Shown here: piece after piece, positions 23,801-33,000 of the stretch
Layout of the letters: every line of letters begins with the position of its first letter
Numbering within the stretch: the first letter of the stretch is position 1
Assembly: GCA_002007465.1 (NCBI GenBank)
Contig: LNAC01000001.1
Coordinates: 6,032,121 to 6,096,120, forward strand
DNA length: 64,000 nucleotides
Origin: Ailurus styani
Taxonomy: Eukaryota; Chordata; Mammalia; Carnivora; Ailuridae
Direction: 5' to 3'
The notes under the pieces: model-generated
Databases searched by the model: none
Seen by the model: only the letters and a program-made list of their open reading frames with translations
What the model was told of the DNA's origin: nothing
Position numbers and translations under genes: made by a program

Positions 23801-26455
23801 TCCTTTTCTTATACATATATTGAGATATTTTCATGGCTCAGGGGAACTTGTACTGTACACTTTCTCCTCCTAGTCTGAATAAAGGTGGCCGTGTACATCC
23901 TCACTGTTAGTACAGGAGACAAAAGACAAATGTTGATCAGAGACCACCTCCTCTGCCCCCTTCAGAGCTGCCGGCGAAGGGTGATAGGCTGGTCGGCACT
24001 AGAACATGCTGTTCCCACTGTTCAGTGGGCTTCCAGAGCCCCCACGGTCCGTGCAGGTCCCGCCAGCCAGCACGTGTCCCTGCGGCTTCCCTCCCACCCG
24101 CTCACGTGACCTCTTTAGGAGAGGCGTGCAGAGGACACAGAGACCACCCCTCCTTCCTGGCCTGGGCTCGTACCGCTTACGGCAAATCGTTTCTTCTTTC
24201 CCTCCAGACTGTGTTGAAAAGTGGTGTCATGATTACTTCCTCAACTGCTGTGCTCTCAGGATGGCAGACGTTATCCGAGCTGAACTCTTAGAAATTGTCA
24301 AGCGAATCGAGCTCCCCTGTGCAGAACCTGCTTTTGGCTCAAAGGAAAACGCTCTGAACATAAAGAAGGCTCTCCTGTCCGGTTACTTCATGCAGGTGAG
24401 AGTGGGGATGGCGGCCTTCGCTGTGGTCTTCCCAAAAATCTCCCATGTCCGGGAGAGTCGTTCAGGAAGCTCTCACCTAGGAGGATTCTTTTATTGGCAT
24501 TAACTTTAAATAAAATTGAAAACCTTCTATGTTACTAAAGATTTAGTATTTAAATATACTTCCCCTCAAGGGAACTGAAAGGCTAAGCCAGAGTACGTTC
24601 AGCTTTCCAAAAGGACAAAAGGCCTTTTTCATCGCAGAGGGGAAGTTAGGGACACATGTCCTTTGGCTGAGCATCACAAACAGTCCCTCACTTCACAGGT
24701 GTGTGAATTAGCTCACATTTAACTGGTGATTCTAACACCCAACAGAGAAATAAAGGTAATGTCTCATTTGTTTCATCCCCCAAATGAAGGCTGCCTAGTA
24801 ACGCAGCCCCCCTAAATTAAAGCACATCGCAGAAGTGAGCATGTTCTTCACGTCACAGTCAGAGAAACTATGCTATTTCCAAACTCTAAAGCGGTCTTAA
24901 TAGAGAAAAAAATGACATTTTACCATGAATTTCCTCATCATGCACAGAAAAAGTAAGGTTCCTGCATCAGTGTTATTGTATTGAGCTAAAACATCCGAAC
25001 CCTGCCTTGTAGATCGCGCGGGACGTGGACGGATCCGGTAACTACTTGATGCTGACACATAAGCAAGTCGCTCAGCTGCATCCCCTGTCCAGTTACTCCG
25101 TCACCAAGAAGATGCCAGAGTGGGTGCTCTTCCACAAGTTCAGCATCGCTGAGAACAACTACATCAGAATTACCTCAGAAATCTCTCCTGAACTGTAAGT
25201 TTAATAGAAAAAAGGGAGTTCTTTTCAACTCCTACTTGAGTAAATGACTCATTTGGCTTTTGTGACATTCTCAGTGAGCTTATGCTGGCAAGTCTACATT
25301 TATACTGAGCAGGTCTCTCTGGATGAGCATCTCAACGTTCCTCTCTTTGGAATTACAGCATAAATTATACACCACGCAAAGGGGCTCCTGGCTGGCTCAG
25401 TCGGTGAAGGAGGCGACGCTTGATCTCGGTTCAAGCCCCATGTTGGGTGTAGAAATTACTTTAAAAAAAAAAAATACAGCGTAGAAATATGTAACAGAGC
25501 ATAATGCCTCTTAAAAGGTACAAAAAGCTGCAGAGAAATAGTGTTTGCAGGTGCAGACCTTGAGGAATGAGCTCAGCCCCCTCTCAGAACAGACATGCCA
25601 CTGAGACTAGGGCTAGTGGGGAAGGGAGCGGGGAAGGGGAGGTAGTAGATGGGCGGGTACCAAGGGTGTAGGGCTTGTGGGCCACATGAGGGTCTGGAAT
25701 TTATCCCAAGCACAGTACGAGACGACTCGAGAGTTTTAGGCAGGAGTACCATCCTCTCCATATACTTTTAAAGATACTGCAGTGGCTACCTGAGTGAGCC
25801 GCAGAGACAGCAGTGAGAATGAAAAACAGACTCTGGGTACCACTGCAGATACGGGTCCACCTGCACGTACACTCCTGCTTGGACGGAGATGTTCAAGGCA
25901 GGAGCCAAAAGTAACTAGTAGCTGGACGGGAAGTGGTGTTAGTTAAGACAAGAGGCAAAGACACCCCCTCTCTTACCCACCCAAAGCTATCCAGAACACC
26001 TGATCTGACCTTTCCCATGTTGTGTCGGGCATCACCCACCGTGTGGCATAACACTAGAGAATCCAACTTATTGTAGAAATGCAGTTGGATTGGTTCAGGG
26101 AAAACCACAAGAAGTATTTATTCTGCAAAGGCAGATGGAGACAGAAGAGTTCACATTAAATACCACCAGGCCTACAACTAGATTCTCCGGGAGGGATGGG
26201 GAGGGGGTTGCCACACATAATGTTTGCTTGGTATCTCTCCCCAGAAAAGAAAAAAAAAAATCTCACCCTTTTGCTTTCAACAGATTCATGCAGCTGGCAC
26301 CACCATACTATTTCAGTAACCTGCCCCCTAGCGAAAGTAAGGATATTCTCCATCAAGTAATGGATCACCTTTCACCTCTATCAACAATGAAAAAGGAACA
26401 GAAAACGTGTGAGAAGTGCCCTGAGACTACTGAGCAGAGATGCACCATCCAGTGA
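1266..26455 (+). CDS. DHX32: DHX32, DEAH-box helicase-like protein, 10 coding exons (5' part outside window)
   Basis: Putative DEAH/RHA-family RNA helicase-like protein. Coding exons: 1266-1459, 5877-6249, 11405-11650, 12896-12995, 13073-13231, 21651-21842, 22428-22577, 24208-24395, 25013-25194, 26284-26455. They join in phase to 651 residues plus TGA. Human DHX32 is 743 residues, so about 92 N-terminal residues, including motif I, lie left of position 1. Domains in order: end of RecA1 (first two exons), RecA2 (exons at 11405-13231), HA2/winged-helix ratchet (21651-24395), OB-fold C-terminus (24208-26455). Motif II reads DDVH instead of DEAH, motif III reads NSSPH instead of SAT, and the arginine-rich motif VI is absent. 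The family member is known for atypical motifs and no established helicase activity. Identity rests on near-complete match to the human protein as I remember it. Confidence 0.97.
2446..2930. repeat. GT-rich pentamer satellite, ~485 bp
   Basis: Imperfect tandem array of TGTGG with TATGG, TACTG and similar variants on the plus strand, in a DHX32 intron. The array creates long chance open frames on both strands, rich in Val/Cys/Trp or His/Thr/Pro. Confidence 0.95.
3447..3652 (-). repeat. Can-SINE, full length, antisense
   Basis: Same structure, ending CAGGCGCCCC. Flanked by the 14-bp duplication ATCCTTTACATTTT (3433-3446 and 3653-3666), exact on both sides. Confidence 0.93.
4033..4141. other. 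Assembly gap (109 N)
   Basis: Run of N between C-rich flanks. The 12-mer CCCCACCCCGCC occurs immediately before the gap (4021-4032) and again just after it (4143-4154). Confidence 0.99.
4655..4805 (-). repeat. MIR-like fragment
   Basis: Matches the MIR core pattern read in reverse (CTTATCTATAAGATGGGG, GGGTTGTTGTGAAGGCAAA). Family call from remembered consensus only. Confidence 0.55.
5877..6249 (+). CDS. DHX32: DHX32 coding exon with motifs II and III
   Basis: Starts with the last base of a split Arg codon, then [10 protein letters not shown]. Motif II is DDVHERS (DDVH at 5953-5964) and motif III region is INSSPH (ending 6060). Ends FLACEQ before donor GTAAGT at 6250. 373 bp; phase closes exactly with the exons on both sides. 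Confidence 0.97.
7741..8101 (-). repeat. Can-SINE, antisense, split by a later SINE
   Basis: The tail at 7741-7762 and the body at 7975-8101 belong to one antisense copy. They are separated by a forward SINE inserted in the AAGATTTTATTTTAG tail. Confidence 0.85.
7763..7959 (+). repeat. Can-SINE inserted in another SINE
   Basis: Head GGCGTGCCTGGGGGGCTCAG, A-rich end at ~7959. Target-site duplication of 15 bp (7748-7762 and 7960-7974) made from the host SINE's tail. Confidence 0.9.
8734..8905 (+). repeat. Can-SINE, diverged
   Basis: Head GGGCTCCTGGGTGGCTCGGT at 8734; the middle is diverged and the tail merges into a T/A homopolymer stretch (8921-8955). Confidence 0.75.
10370..10411. repeat. 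21-bp tandem duplication
   Basis: Two exact copies of a unit starting CCCGTGATGCC and ending TTTTTCCAG, 10370-10390 and 10391-10411. Confidence 0.9.
11405..11650 (+). CDS. DHX32: DHX32 coding exon, RecA2 part
   Basis: 246 bp, 82 codons, phase 0 at both ends; starts DIEKAYEIV and ends DVGVERRK. The stretch [10 protein letters not shown] replaces the motif V consensus (TNIAETSLT) of active DEAH helicases. Acceptor TTTAG at 11400-11404, donor GTAATT at 11651. Confidence 0.97.
11651..12895 (+). other. DHX32: DHX32 intron, 1.2 kb
   Basis: No recognisable repeat. Composition changes from AT-rich to strongly CpG-rich from about 12540 toward the next exon. Confidence 0.8.
12896..12995 (+). CDS. DHX32: DHX32 coding exon, degenerate motif VI region
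   Basis: 100 bp reading [20 protein letters not shown] onward to SSS plus the first base of a Gly codon. The QRxGRAGR motif VI (arginine finger) expected here is missing. Donor GTAGCC at 12996. The exon and its neighbour lie in a CpG-rich island-like stretch. Confidence 0.96.
13073..13231 (+). CDS. DHX32: DHX32 coding exon
   Basis: 159 bp; starts with the last two bases of a split Gly codon, then [10 protein letters not shown], and ends GHCDFMNRP plus one base. The upstream intron is only 77 bp (12996-13072). Donor GTAGCC at 13232. Confidence 0.97.
13357..13579 (-). repeat. Can-SINE, full length, antisense
   Basis: Flanked by an exact 14-bp duplication GAAGGAATTTTTTA (13343-13356 and 13580-13593). 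Lies 125 bp after a DHX32 exon. Confidence 0.92.
13800..13829. repeat. 10-bp unit x3
   Basis: TTCTGTGACG three times in a row; each contains a TGACG half-site of the CRE type. Shortly after an antisense SINE. Confidence 0.9.
14848..15070 (-). repeat. Can-SINE, full length, antisense
   Basis: Flanked by a 15-bp duplication starting AAGTTTCCC (14833-14847 and 15071-15085) with one mismatch. Long ATTT tail. Confidence 0.92.
17420..17530 (-). repeat. MIR-like fragment
   Basis: GCATTGTGTCACC, GCCTCAGTTTCTTCCTCTGA and ACAGAGTTGTCGAGGTAAAT follow the MIR core in reverse, diverged. Confidence 0.5.
17827..17879. repeat. (GT)n microsatellite
   Basis: About 26 uninterrupted GT units in a DHX32 intron; likely length-polymorphic. 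Confidence 0.98.
19067..19400 (-). other. 106-codon open frame in unassigned repeat-like region
   Basis: Minus-strand frame 19387-19067 begins [21 protein letters not shown] do not recognise the protein. On the plus strand the same stretch ends with GGAATAAAACCCC, like the 3' end of an LTR, so it may be part of an old transposable element. No splice or start evidence supports a gene. Confidence 0.3.
21651..21842 (+). CDS. DHX32: DHX32 coding exon, HA2 domain start
   Basis: 192 bp after an acceptor with a strong T-rich tract (21631-21650). Reads [18 protein letters not shown] and ends LTIAAMVT plus one base. This LxxLxxLxAL helical pattern is the start of the HA2 ratchet domain of DEAH proteins. 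Confidence 0.97.
21843..22427 (+). other. DHX32: DHX32 intron, 585 bp
   Basis: Short intron with canonical GT-AG ends. No repeat or regulatory site recognised. Confidence 0.85.
22428..22577 (+). CDS. DHX32: DHX32 coding exon, HA2 domain
   Basis: 150 bp reading [19 protein letters not shown], then [15 protein letters not shown], ending NSTSE plus one base. The split codon with the next exon gives His where human has Tyr. Donor GTAAGT at 22578. Confidence 0.97.
22578..24207 (+). other. DHX32: DHX32 intron, 1.6 kb
   Basis: No recognisable repeat. A 205-codon open frame (22680-23297) and its antisense mate (22763-23302) are GC-rich chance frames without family motifs. Confidence 0.8.
24208..24395 (+). 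CDS. DHX32: DHX32 coding exon, HA2/OB-fold junction
   Basis: 188 bp reading [20 protein letters not shown] through [17 protein letters not shown], phase 0 at its end. Acceptor TTTCCCTCCAG, donor GTGAGA at 24396. The NIxKALxxGYFxQ pattern is typical of DEAH proteins just before the OB fold. Confidence 0.97.
24396..25012 (+). other. DHX32: DHX32 intron, 617 bp
   Basis: Short AT-rich intron; nothing recognised beyond the splice sites. Confidence 0.85.
25013..25194 (+). CDS. DHX32: DHX32 coding exon, OB fold
   Basis: 182 bp reading [20 protein letters not shown] through [12 protein letters not shown] to EISPE plus two bases. Acceptor CCTTGTAG, donor GTAAGT at 25195. The LHP and WVLFH...YIR motifs match the conserved OB-fold block of DEAH helicases. 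Confidence 0.97.
25195..26283 (+). other. DHX32: DHX32 last intron, 1.1 kb
   Basis: Contains one short forward Can-SINE (25381-25474). The acceptor is preceded by an A-rich then T-rich stretch. Nothing else recognised. Confidence 0.85.
25381..25474 (+). repeat. Can-SINE, short form
   Basis: Head GGGGCTCCTGGCTGGCTCAG, then GTTCAAGCCCCATGTTGGGT and an A tail. This short type lacks the long CT-rich middle. Confidence 0.85.
26284..26455 (+). CDS. DHX32: DHX32 terminal coding exon
   Basis: 172 bp including TGA at 26453-26455. Reads [20 protein letters not shown] to the polar tail ending EQRCTIQ. The tail is less conserved than the OB fold. Acceptor TTTCAACAG at 26275-26283. Confidence 0.96.
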
Positions 26456-26825
26456 CTCTTCAGAACCTTCCACAGAAAGCAAGATGTGCAATAAGTGTCC
26501 CCTTCCCCCCACTGGCCTGAGCGTTGCTCCACCAGAGGTGCAGACATTCAACTTGAACAAGGAGAGCACACCCCACATGAGAATCTTGAAAAAAATAACA
26601 CTTTGTATATTATTTAAAAATAAAAAATAGAAGTTTTTATTGAGTTCTTTAAATTATGACTCCATGTTTTCCTTCTTATTGGAAAAGCTTTTAAACCACC
26701 ATTCATAATTTGACCAAATTTTTTTTAAAAGCTATTTTGTAAATGTGTCACAGACACAGGTGACAGAGTCCTACTTTTTTGTAGAGGAACTTACTCTGAA
26801 TAAAGTCGTGAGTTTTTCAGTAAAT
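26456..26825 (+). other. DHX32: DHX32 3' UTR with two AATAAA signals
   Basis: Downstream of the stop there are two forward AATAAA hexamers, 26619-26624 and 26799-26804. The second is followed by a GT-rich stretch after about 26825, as expected for a cleavage site. The end of the transcript is inferred. Confidence 0.7.
26636..26641 (-). terminator. BCCIP: BCCIP poly(A) signal AATAAA (minus strand)
   Basis: TTTATT on the plus strand at 26636-26641 is the only AATAAA on the minus strand in the ~250 bp after the BCCIP stop. Its use would carry the BCCIP 3' UTR to about 26615, inside the DHX32 3' UTR. It forms an inverted repeat with the DHX32 signal at 26619. Confidence 0.65.
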
Positions 26826-26882
26826 TGAGCTGTTTTCTGGTAATTTTACCAACACCCCCCCACTACTGTTCATGGAAATGGG

Positions 26883-27053
26883 TCAGACAGAGAGATGCTC
26901 TTTCAGTTTATCCATGATTTCGTTCATCCTGTCACCTGGAATCAACATCACGGTCCGCAAGGGCTTCATCGGGATGTCATCAAAGGACCACCTGCCTCCC
27001 AGACAAGTGTCACTCTCTTCTTGTACTGAGTAGTTGAACTTCAGGATTGCCTT
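26883..27053 (-). CDS. BCCIP: BCCIP coding exon 7 (terminal, beta-type C-terminus)
   Basis: 171 bp, 56 codons plus TGA (minus strand 26885-26883). Reads KAILKFNYSVQEESDTCLGG, later PLRTVMLIPGDRMNEI, ending LKEHLSV. Acceptor on the minus strand is TTTAG at 27058-27054. This is the C-terminus shared by most vertebrate BCCIP proteins. Confidence 0.97.
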   Translation of the reverse strand, partial: KAILKFNYSVQEESDTCLGGRWSFDDIPMKPLRTVMLIPGDRMNEIMDKLKEHLSV

Positions 27054-30000
27054 CTAAACCAAATATAATCTAAGTTAAAAATTCAGACAACTTAACGGCA
27101 AAACTTATTTACATGGCAGCCAGGAATACTGTTTGACGTGTGTTTAAGAATGACAATGAACAACAAAAAGACACTGAACAGAAGCAAAACACAGAACAAA
27201 ATAAGCTCAAAGGGGATACTCAGCAGAAGTTACAAAACGCTTACCAAACAGATTTCTAACCTATAGAAACATGGAGAGCAGTGTCCCAGTCCTAAGAGGT
27301 GAACAGCAGCTAAGTAACAGAATGCTATCATTTTTAAGTGTTTATAGTTCTGAAGTCATTCATACTCATTCTCATTTAATTCTCAATCTTGCAACACAAA
27401 GGTGGAATTAAGACTTGTAACATCTGACAATTAATGAGAATGGTCTTCAAACATGGGTCTTTCCTCATTGTTGGGACAGCATCTGACTTCAGCTCAGGTC
27501 ATGATCTCAGGGTCCTGGGATTGAGCCCGTGTCTGACTCCCTGCTCAGCGGGGAGCCTGCTTCTCTCTCTCCCATTGTGGCTCCCTCTGCTTGGGCTTGC
27601 TCACTCACTCTCTCTCCCTTTCAAATAAATCTTTAAAAAACAAAAAAAGTAGTAGCACACGTTCTCTAATCCAGGAAAATAAGTTACCGCTCAGATTTAC
27701 TTAACAGGTCAGGATGAGAAAGCGTATCCTCTGGTGGCTGGCTGTCCATCAGGGCACAAGCCACCTTTCTGCAAGGAAGTGCTAGAAATCCCACAAGTGG
27801 GAAGACAACCAGGACCAAGGGCACAGAGAAGCACATAACCCATCCCTGGGCAGCAGGGCCTGCCCCAGCTTTCACATCAACTGCCTGCATGACCTCAGAT
27901 AATGGCTCTAATCTCCCTCAGACTCAATGTCCCCCTCAGTAAACGAGAACTTAACATCTCCCTCGTGGAGTGGGTCTAGAATTACAGGTCTTCTAGTGAG
28001 CACATTGAGAGTGCCTGATGAGCATTCAACGTTCATGGCTTTTCTCCTCCCCCACTCCACCCTGGGGGCTGGGGACGAACCTGCCGGGGAATGTACTAGC
28101 TGTGGGCACTGCATCAGCTGCCAGCTGCCAGCAATATGGAGAAAGAGCCTCCATCCTCAGAGCACTCTGCCATAAGTGGGAGAGCAGTCAATCCTGCCTA
28201 TTGTCATGAAAATCCTTGTTTACATTCAAACAAATAGTTGAAAACAGGACAGTCTTACCTCATAGAAAAATTCTTCCTCTGCATTGGCAAACATTAATTC
28301 CTCTTTCTCTTGGTTGTTCCCTTTCTTTTTGGAATTATTTTTTCCAGCTTCCACAAATGTCTTGCTAATCAGAAGGTAGAAGGAACACTTCCCACATGGC
28401 TTGTTAGTTTTGTGTGCCTCTGCTAGTTCTTTCCTGCAAAGCGTAACACAGAAGGTCTGCCTGCTGAGCCCAGTGAAATCCATCAACAAACCAGAGCACA
28501 GGACAAACCAGTGAGGCCTCTGCACGGGGTTCTGTTGTTTCTGACATGGGCCTGATGGACAGACACTGGATCGGGACACTTCTAAAGCCACGAGTTTACC
28601 TATGTTGTCAACTGCACTGTGATGGACTGCGGCAGTGTTTTATAGGGAGCAGCAGAATGAATCCCTCAGGTGATGCTCAGTTGTGGATACACAGCAACTA
28701 ACAGGAGTCTCAAATTCAGTCAACATCACTGCTCTGCCTCTGCAGAAGCTAAAAATAGGTAAGAATCTGGATTTTTAAAAACAAATGTTTAACAGAGCGA
28801 CAACCAATGCCAATAGAGCATGTGACGACTAGTCTCTAAACACGAGAGTCCTGCACTATGACGAGAGTCCTGACGTAGTGAAGAAATGGCATGGCAGGAC
28901 AGATTCCCCTAGATTCTCAAGAGTCAGTGGAGTGGCAACGTAGCCTTCTGAAAACTGTGCATATTCCTATGCATCTGACTAATCAAAGATGTAAAGACTT
29001 CAGCTCTCTTAAACAGAGGACCAGGAGAATGCACATCACCCTCCCGGAAACCACATAAACAAGAGCGCCAGGTGATCAGAAGAAAAAAAAAAAAAAGAGG
29101 CAAAACAAAGACCACGCAGCGCAAGTCTGAAGAACGGCAGCTAGGATCGGGGAGGGCAGGGATGAGAGTAAAACCAGAAAGCAACGAGCCTGTTAAGTGG
29201 GAGCCCAGGTTCAGCCCGTCCTTCTAACCCACCACCAACCAGCGGGCAAGCAGGCGCCGTGACCCCAGAGCAAGAGTGCCCGTCTGGATTTCCATCCTGC
29301 TCTACCCCAAAGCACAGCAATCCCAGTCCTTAGCTCTTAACAATTTAAATGTTGTAAACCTAAAACCCCCGCGTCCAGGAAGTACAACAGGGGCACCTTG
29401 GTGGCTCAGTCAGTTGAGCTTCCGACTCGGTTCTGGCTCAGGTCATCATCTCAGGGTTGTTTTTAAAAAAACAAACCAAAAAAGCCCACAAGGAAGTAAA
29501 AACAGCAAACCCAAAAAGCCAGAGACACAGTATCAGGACTGCAGCTTCCTTCATTACAAAACATCCCAGTGGAATTGAAGAGTTGTCACTGGTTTGTTAT
29601 TGGAGTAATTGTTTAGCATTTTATCCAAGTCACGGAAATCTGGCAAGAGGATAAAAACTTCAGTCCAGTAGAGGAAAAAAGCCTATATAAACTCATCTGT
29701 GTCTATACCCCACACACCTGGTAAGGCTGTTGAGACTACTGTCCCAAGTCACTAAGGAGCCCACTGTCAAGAAGGGACATGCCTCCGCTCGCTGGAGCCG
29801 CAAGGCGGCCAAGAGGCGGGCGGAGCGCTTCCTGCAGCTGCTGGGTGCTGACACCCCACTGCCGAGTCCCCCCAGGAACAGCTACTGCTCAGAGGCACAC
29901 GGCCCAGGCTCTTACTGGAGCTGCTGATACATGGGCAGCGCGATCTGAGGAGGGACGTTGATGAACCTCTCGCTGAGGAGAAAGCCCACAGGCTTGGAGG

Positions 30001-33000
30001 TGTCGTTCAAATGTGTGTCCAGCTGTTCCACCAAGCTCTTTCCACAGTTCTTCTCACAGGAGCTCAGGATCAGCTCTTTAATCTGCTCAGCACACTGGGT
30101 ACCCTAGGAGCCAAGACAAGGCTTGCTGCTCAGTCAGTACAGGCCACACAAGGAGCAGAATAGAGCACGGTCTAGTACTTCTACCTACCAGTGAAGGCAG
30201 CCTCCTGCCACTACCTTTAAAACCCCACCCACCCTCCGTGTTGACTGCTTAAGCATTTCTCGAAGTACTACACCTGGTTACTCATGGCCGTGAGCAGTGG
30301 TGACAGTGTTACACCAACACTCAGCGAAGAACAGCAATTCCAGTCCATCTTGTAATGAAAGATGGGAGTAACTGAAAAGTTCACATAAAACCTGAAGATG
30401 AAGTTTGACATGCACCTTATTCTGAGCCAAGTAAACAGCTGGTTTTCCATTTTTATCAAAACTCAGCAAGTCAATAAAGAGATGAATGGAAACACGAGTG
30501 AAGGTCAGTACACGCCTTCCGCTGCAGGAAGCAACAAAGCCTCATGATCAAAGGAAGAGCCGCATAGCCGGCAGTGCCACAGCTCTGGGTCAATACCAAC
30601 ACCGGGACCCCAATTCCAGCTGGTTCTCTACACCACGCACGGAGAGCCATGACTCTCACGACAAGAGATCATTCAGCACAAAACACCCTCGAGTTAAAAA
30701 AAGATTATAGTGGGTCGCCTGGGGGGTTCAGTCGGTTAAGTGTCTGCCTTCAGATCAGGTCATGATCTCAGGGTCCTGGGATTGAGTCCCACACTGGACT
30801 CCCTGCTCAGGAGGGAGTCAGCTTCTCCCTCTCCCTCTGTGCTTTCCCTCTCTCAAATAAAACCTTAAAAATAAGATTACAGTAAGATTTCACAAAAGCA
30901 CATATCCTTATTGTTAATTTCATCATCTGATATAAAAAACTGTGGTCATGCATTAAATAAAAGTGATTTGGGTCTAAGGAACAGGTGCTCAGATGCCACC
31001 CAGTGAAACCAACCTTTCTTTCAGTTAAATTTAAAAGACTTATGAATCCAAAAATCTCATCTTCATCCACATCGTCATCGCTGTCTTCTGAAACATCTGT
31101 TTGCTATTTTAAAAAGAAAAAGAATGAAAATTGTGTGTTTGGTTGGGAGAAAGTAGACCAACTTACATTTCAGTTCTCAGAGACACACCTTCCGTGGCTG
31201 CCATCACCGTAGGGAAGCAGCACGCGCTGAGGACCGTGGGCCTTGTCCCTACCAGATCACCTCGCTTGGGCCCGCTCCCCCTTTACACATGCAGATGACT
31301 GCTTCCTGCTCCAAATTTTCTTTATGCTAGATTCTCCATATATTACCAGTCCAGACCAGATAAAACCTCTTGAAATCAACCACTTCTCTGTCTTCTAAGT
31401 GACCTGGTTACAGCCAGCCCTGCTCGATCCTCAGCATGGCCCTCCCCCCACACGCCTCCAGAGTGGTGCAGGCCCGTTCTGAGCACGGGGGGGGAACGGG
31501 ACACACAACACTTGAGCACGTCCTCCTATCACAGGAGCAGGAGACAAAGAGGACAAGAAAGGAAATGAAACAGGAACAGAGAACTAAGAATGAAATGCTT
31601 GACTCCGACGTGAACCTGCTGACTCTACTGACAGCCCCTCGCTTGGCCCTCGGCTCCTTCCACATCTTCCTCCACGTGGCACGCACGTGCTTGTTCAGGC
31701 TGTGCATGTTCACCACATCCGCAGCACCCACTGCCCCGTGTGTCCCTGACGCTCTCCTGTGGGAAGGACTGACAGAGCTCTGCCGCCTGCAGCAGCATCC
31801 CCGGCTCCCTGGGGAGCAGCTGAAGGAGCAGGGGCGCTCCAGGCACGGCACGTGCCATGGGGTGAGAACAGAGCAGCGGCGCCTGCCTCTGTGGAGCCAG
31901 GACATCAGGCCCGTGATTGAAGGGGCCTGACCTCACGGGACAGACCTGGGGAAGTGGTTCCTGGATCTAAGGTGGCACGGCCACTGATGGGGGGACTCGG
32001 GCCAAGGGCTGCCAGGCTCAACATCTCTGCTGAGTCAGGCCACTGCAGACCACCAGTTTCCTCTTGTAGGAACAAGGAAGGGCATGATGTGCCAAAACAA
32101 GAGCCGCCGCAAGCTCCAGAATCAAGAGGCAGTAACAGAGCAGGGCAGTAACGCAGAAGGACACAAGCATGACCCGTGACAGCACCGGGGCGTATCTGCT
32201 CAGAAGGGGAAGAAAAGAACACGTCCACCAGCCCCGGTCCCTCAAGAGCAACAGGACACAGATGTCCTACACCTCACAGGTCTCCCATCTACTGCAGCAA
32301 AATGTGCAGTACCGACAGACAGAGGCTCAGGGGGAGGAAAAGGGACCCTCAGTGTCGAATCCTAAGCAATCCCTCAAATTGGGGCACCTGGTTGGCTCAG
32401 TCAAAGGGGAAGTCGACTCTTGATCTCAAGGTTGTGAGTTGCGTTGGGCACAGAGCTTACGTAAGAAAAAAGAAAAGAAAAGAAATGCCCCGAATGGTCA
32501 CTGGGCTCACCAGCAGTTAGCATCCCCCGGAGCGCGCTCCCTGGTCCTCCCTGACCGGTCCTCAGCCATCAAGGCAACACCACACGGCTGCCTCTCCATG
32601 GGGCTGGGGTCACAATCCCATCAGCCTCACCCACAACCACCTGCCCCCCCTCCCCTGACAAAAGCCCTGCCTGTTTGGCCCGTTCACCACCCCCTCCCAC
32701 CCCCCCAGCCTCCTGGTTCAACACAATTCCTAGGACTGAAGTCCCGAGCAACCGCACCTAACACCTCACCCCGGAATCTCGCGCTACACAACACACAGGA
32801 GCAGTTCAGGGCCCTCCCCTGCCCTTTCCCCTCCACAGCCCTAGGATCTGCCTTCTCTACAAGAGTCCCAGAGGCTCTGGTGAAAGTTGTGGGCAGTCCC
32901 TCCCCTAGGGACAGAAGTCTCTGTGGCTGGGACACCTCGAGTACCTCTGTGGAAGCCAAAAGCCATCACTGTCACTGTGAAATTATTTGCATCATCGTCT

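Noticed and set aside
24208..24503. Plus-strand frame 24006-24503 as a separate gene
   Set aside because: Its meaningful part is a DHX32 exon (24208-24395); the rest reads through flanking intron past a good donor and acceptor.
27054..28258. Alternative BCCIP alpha-type terminal exon
   Set aside because: I found no acceptor with a following frame resembling the human alpha C-terminus; only the beta-type exon at 26883-27053 is supported.
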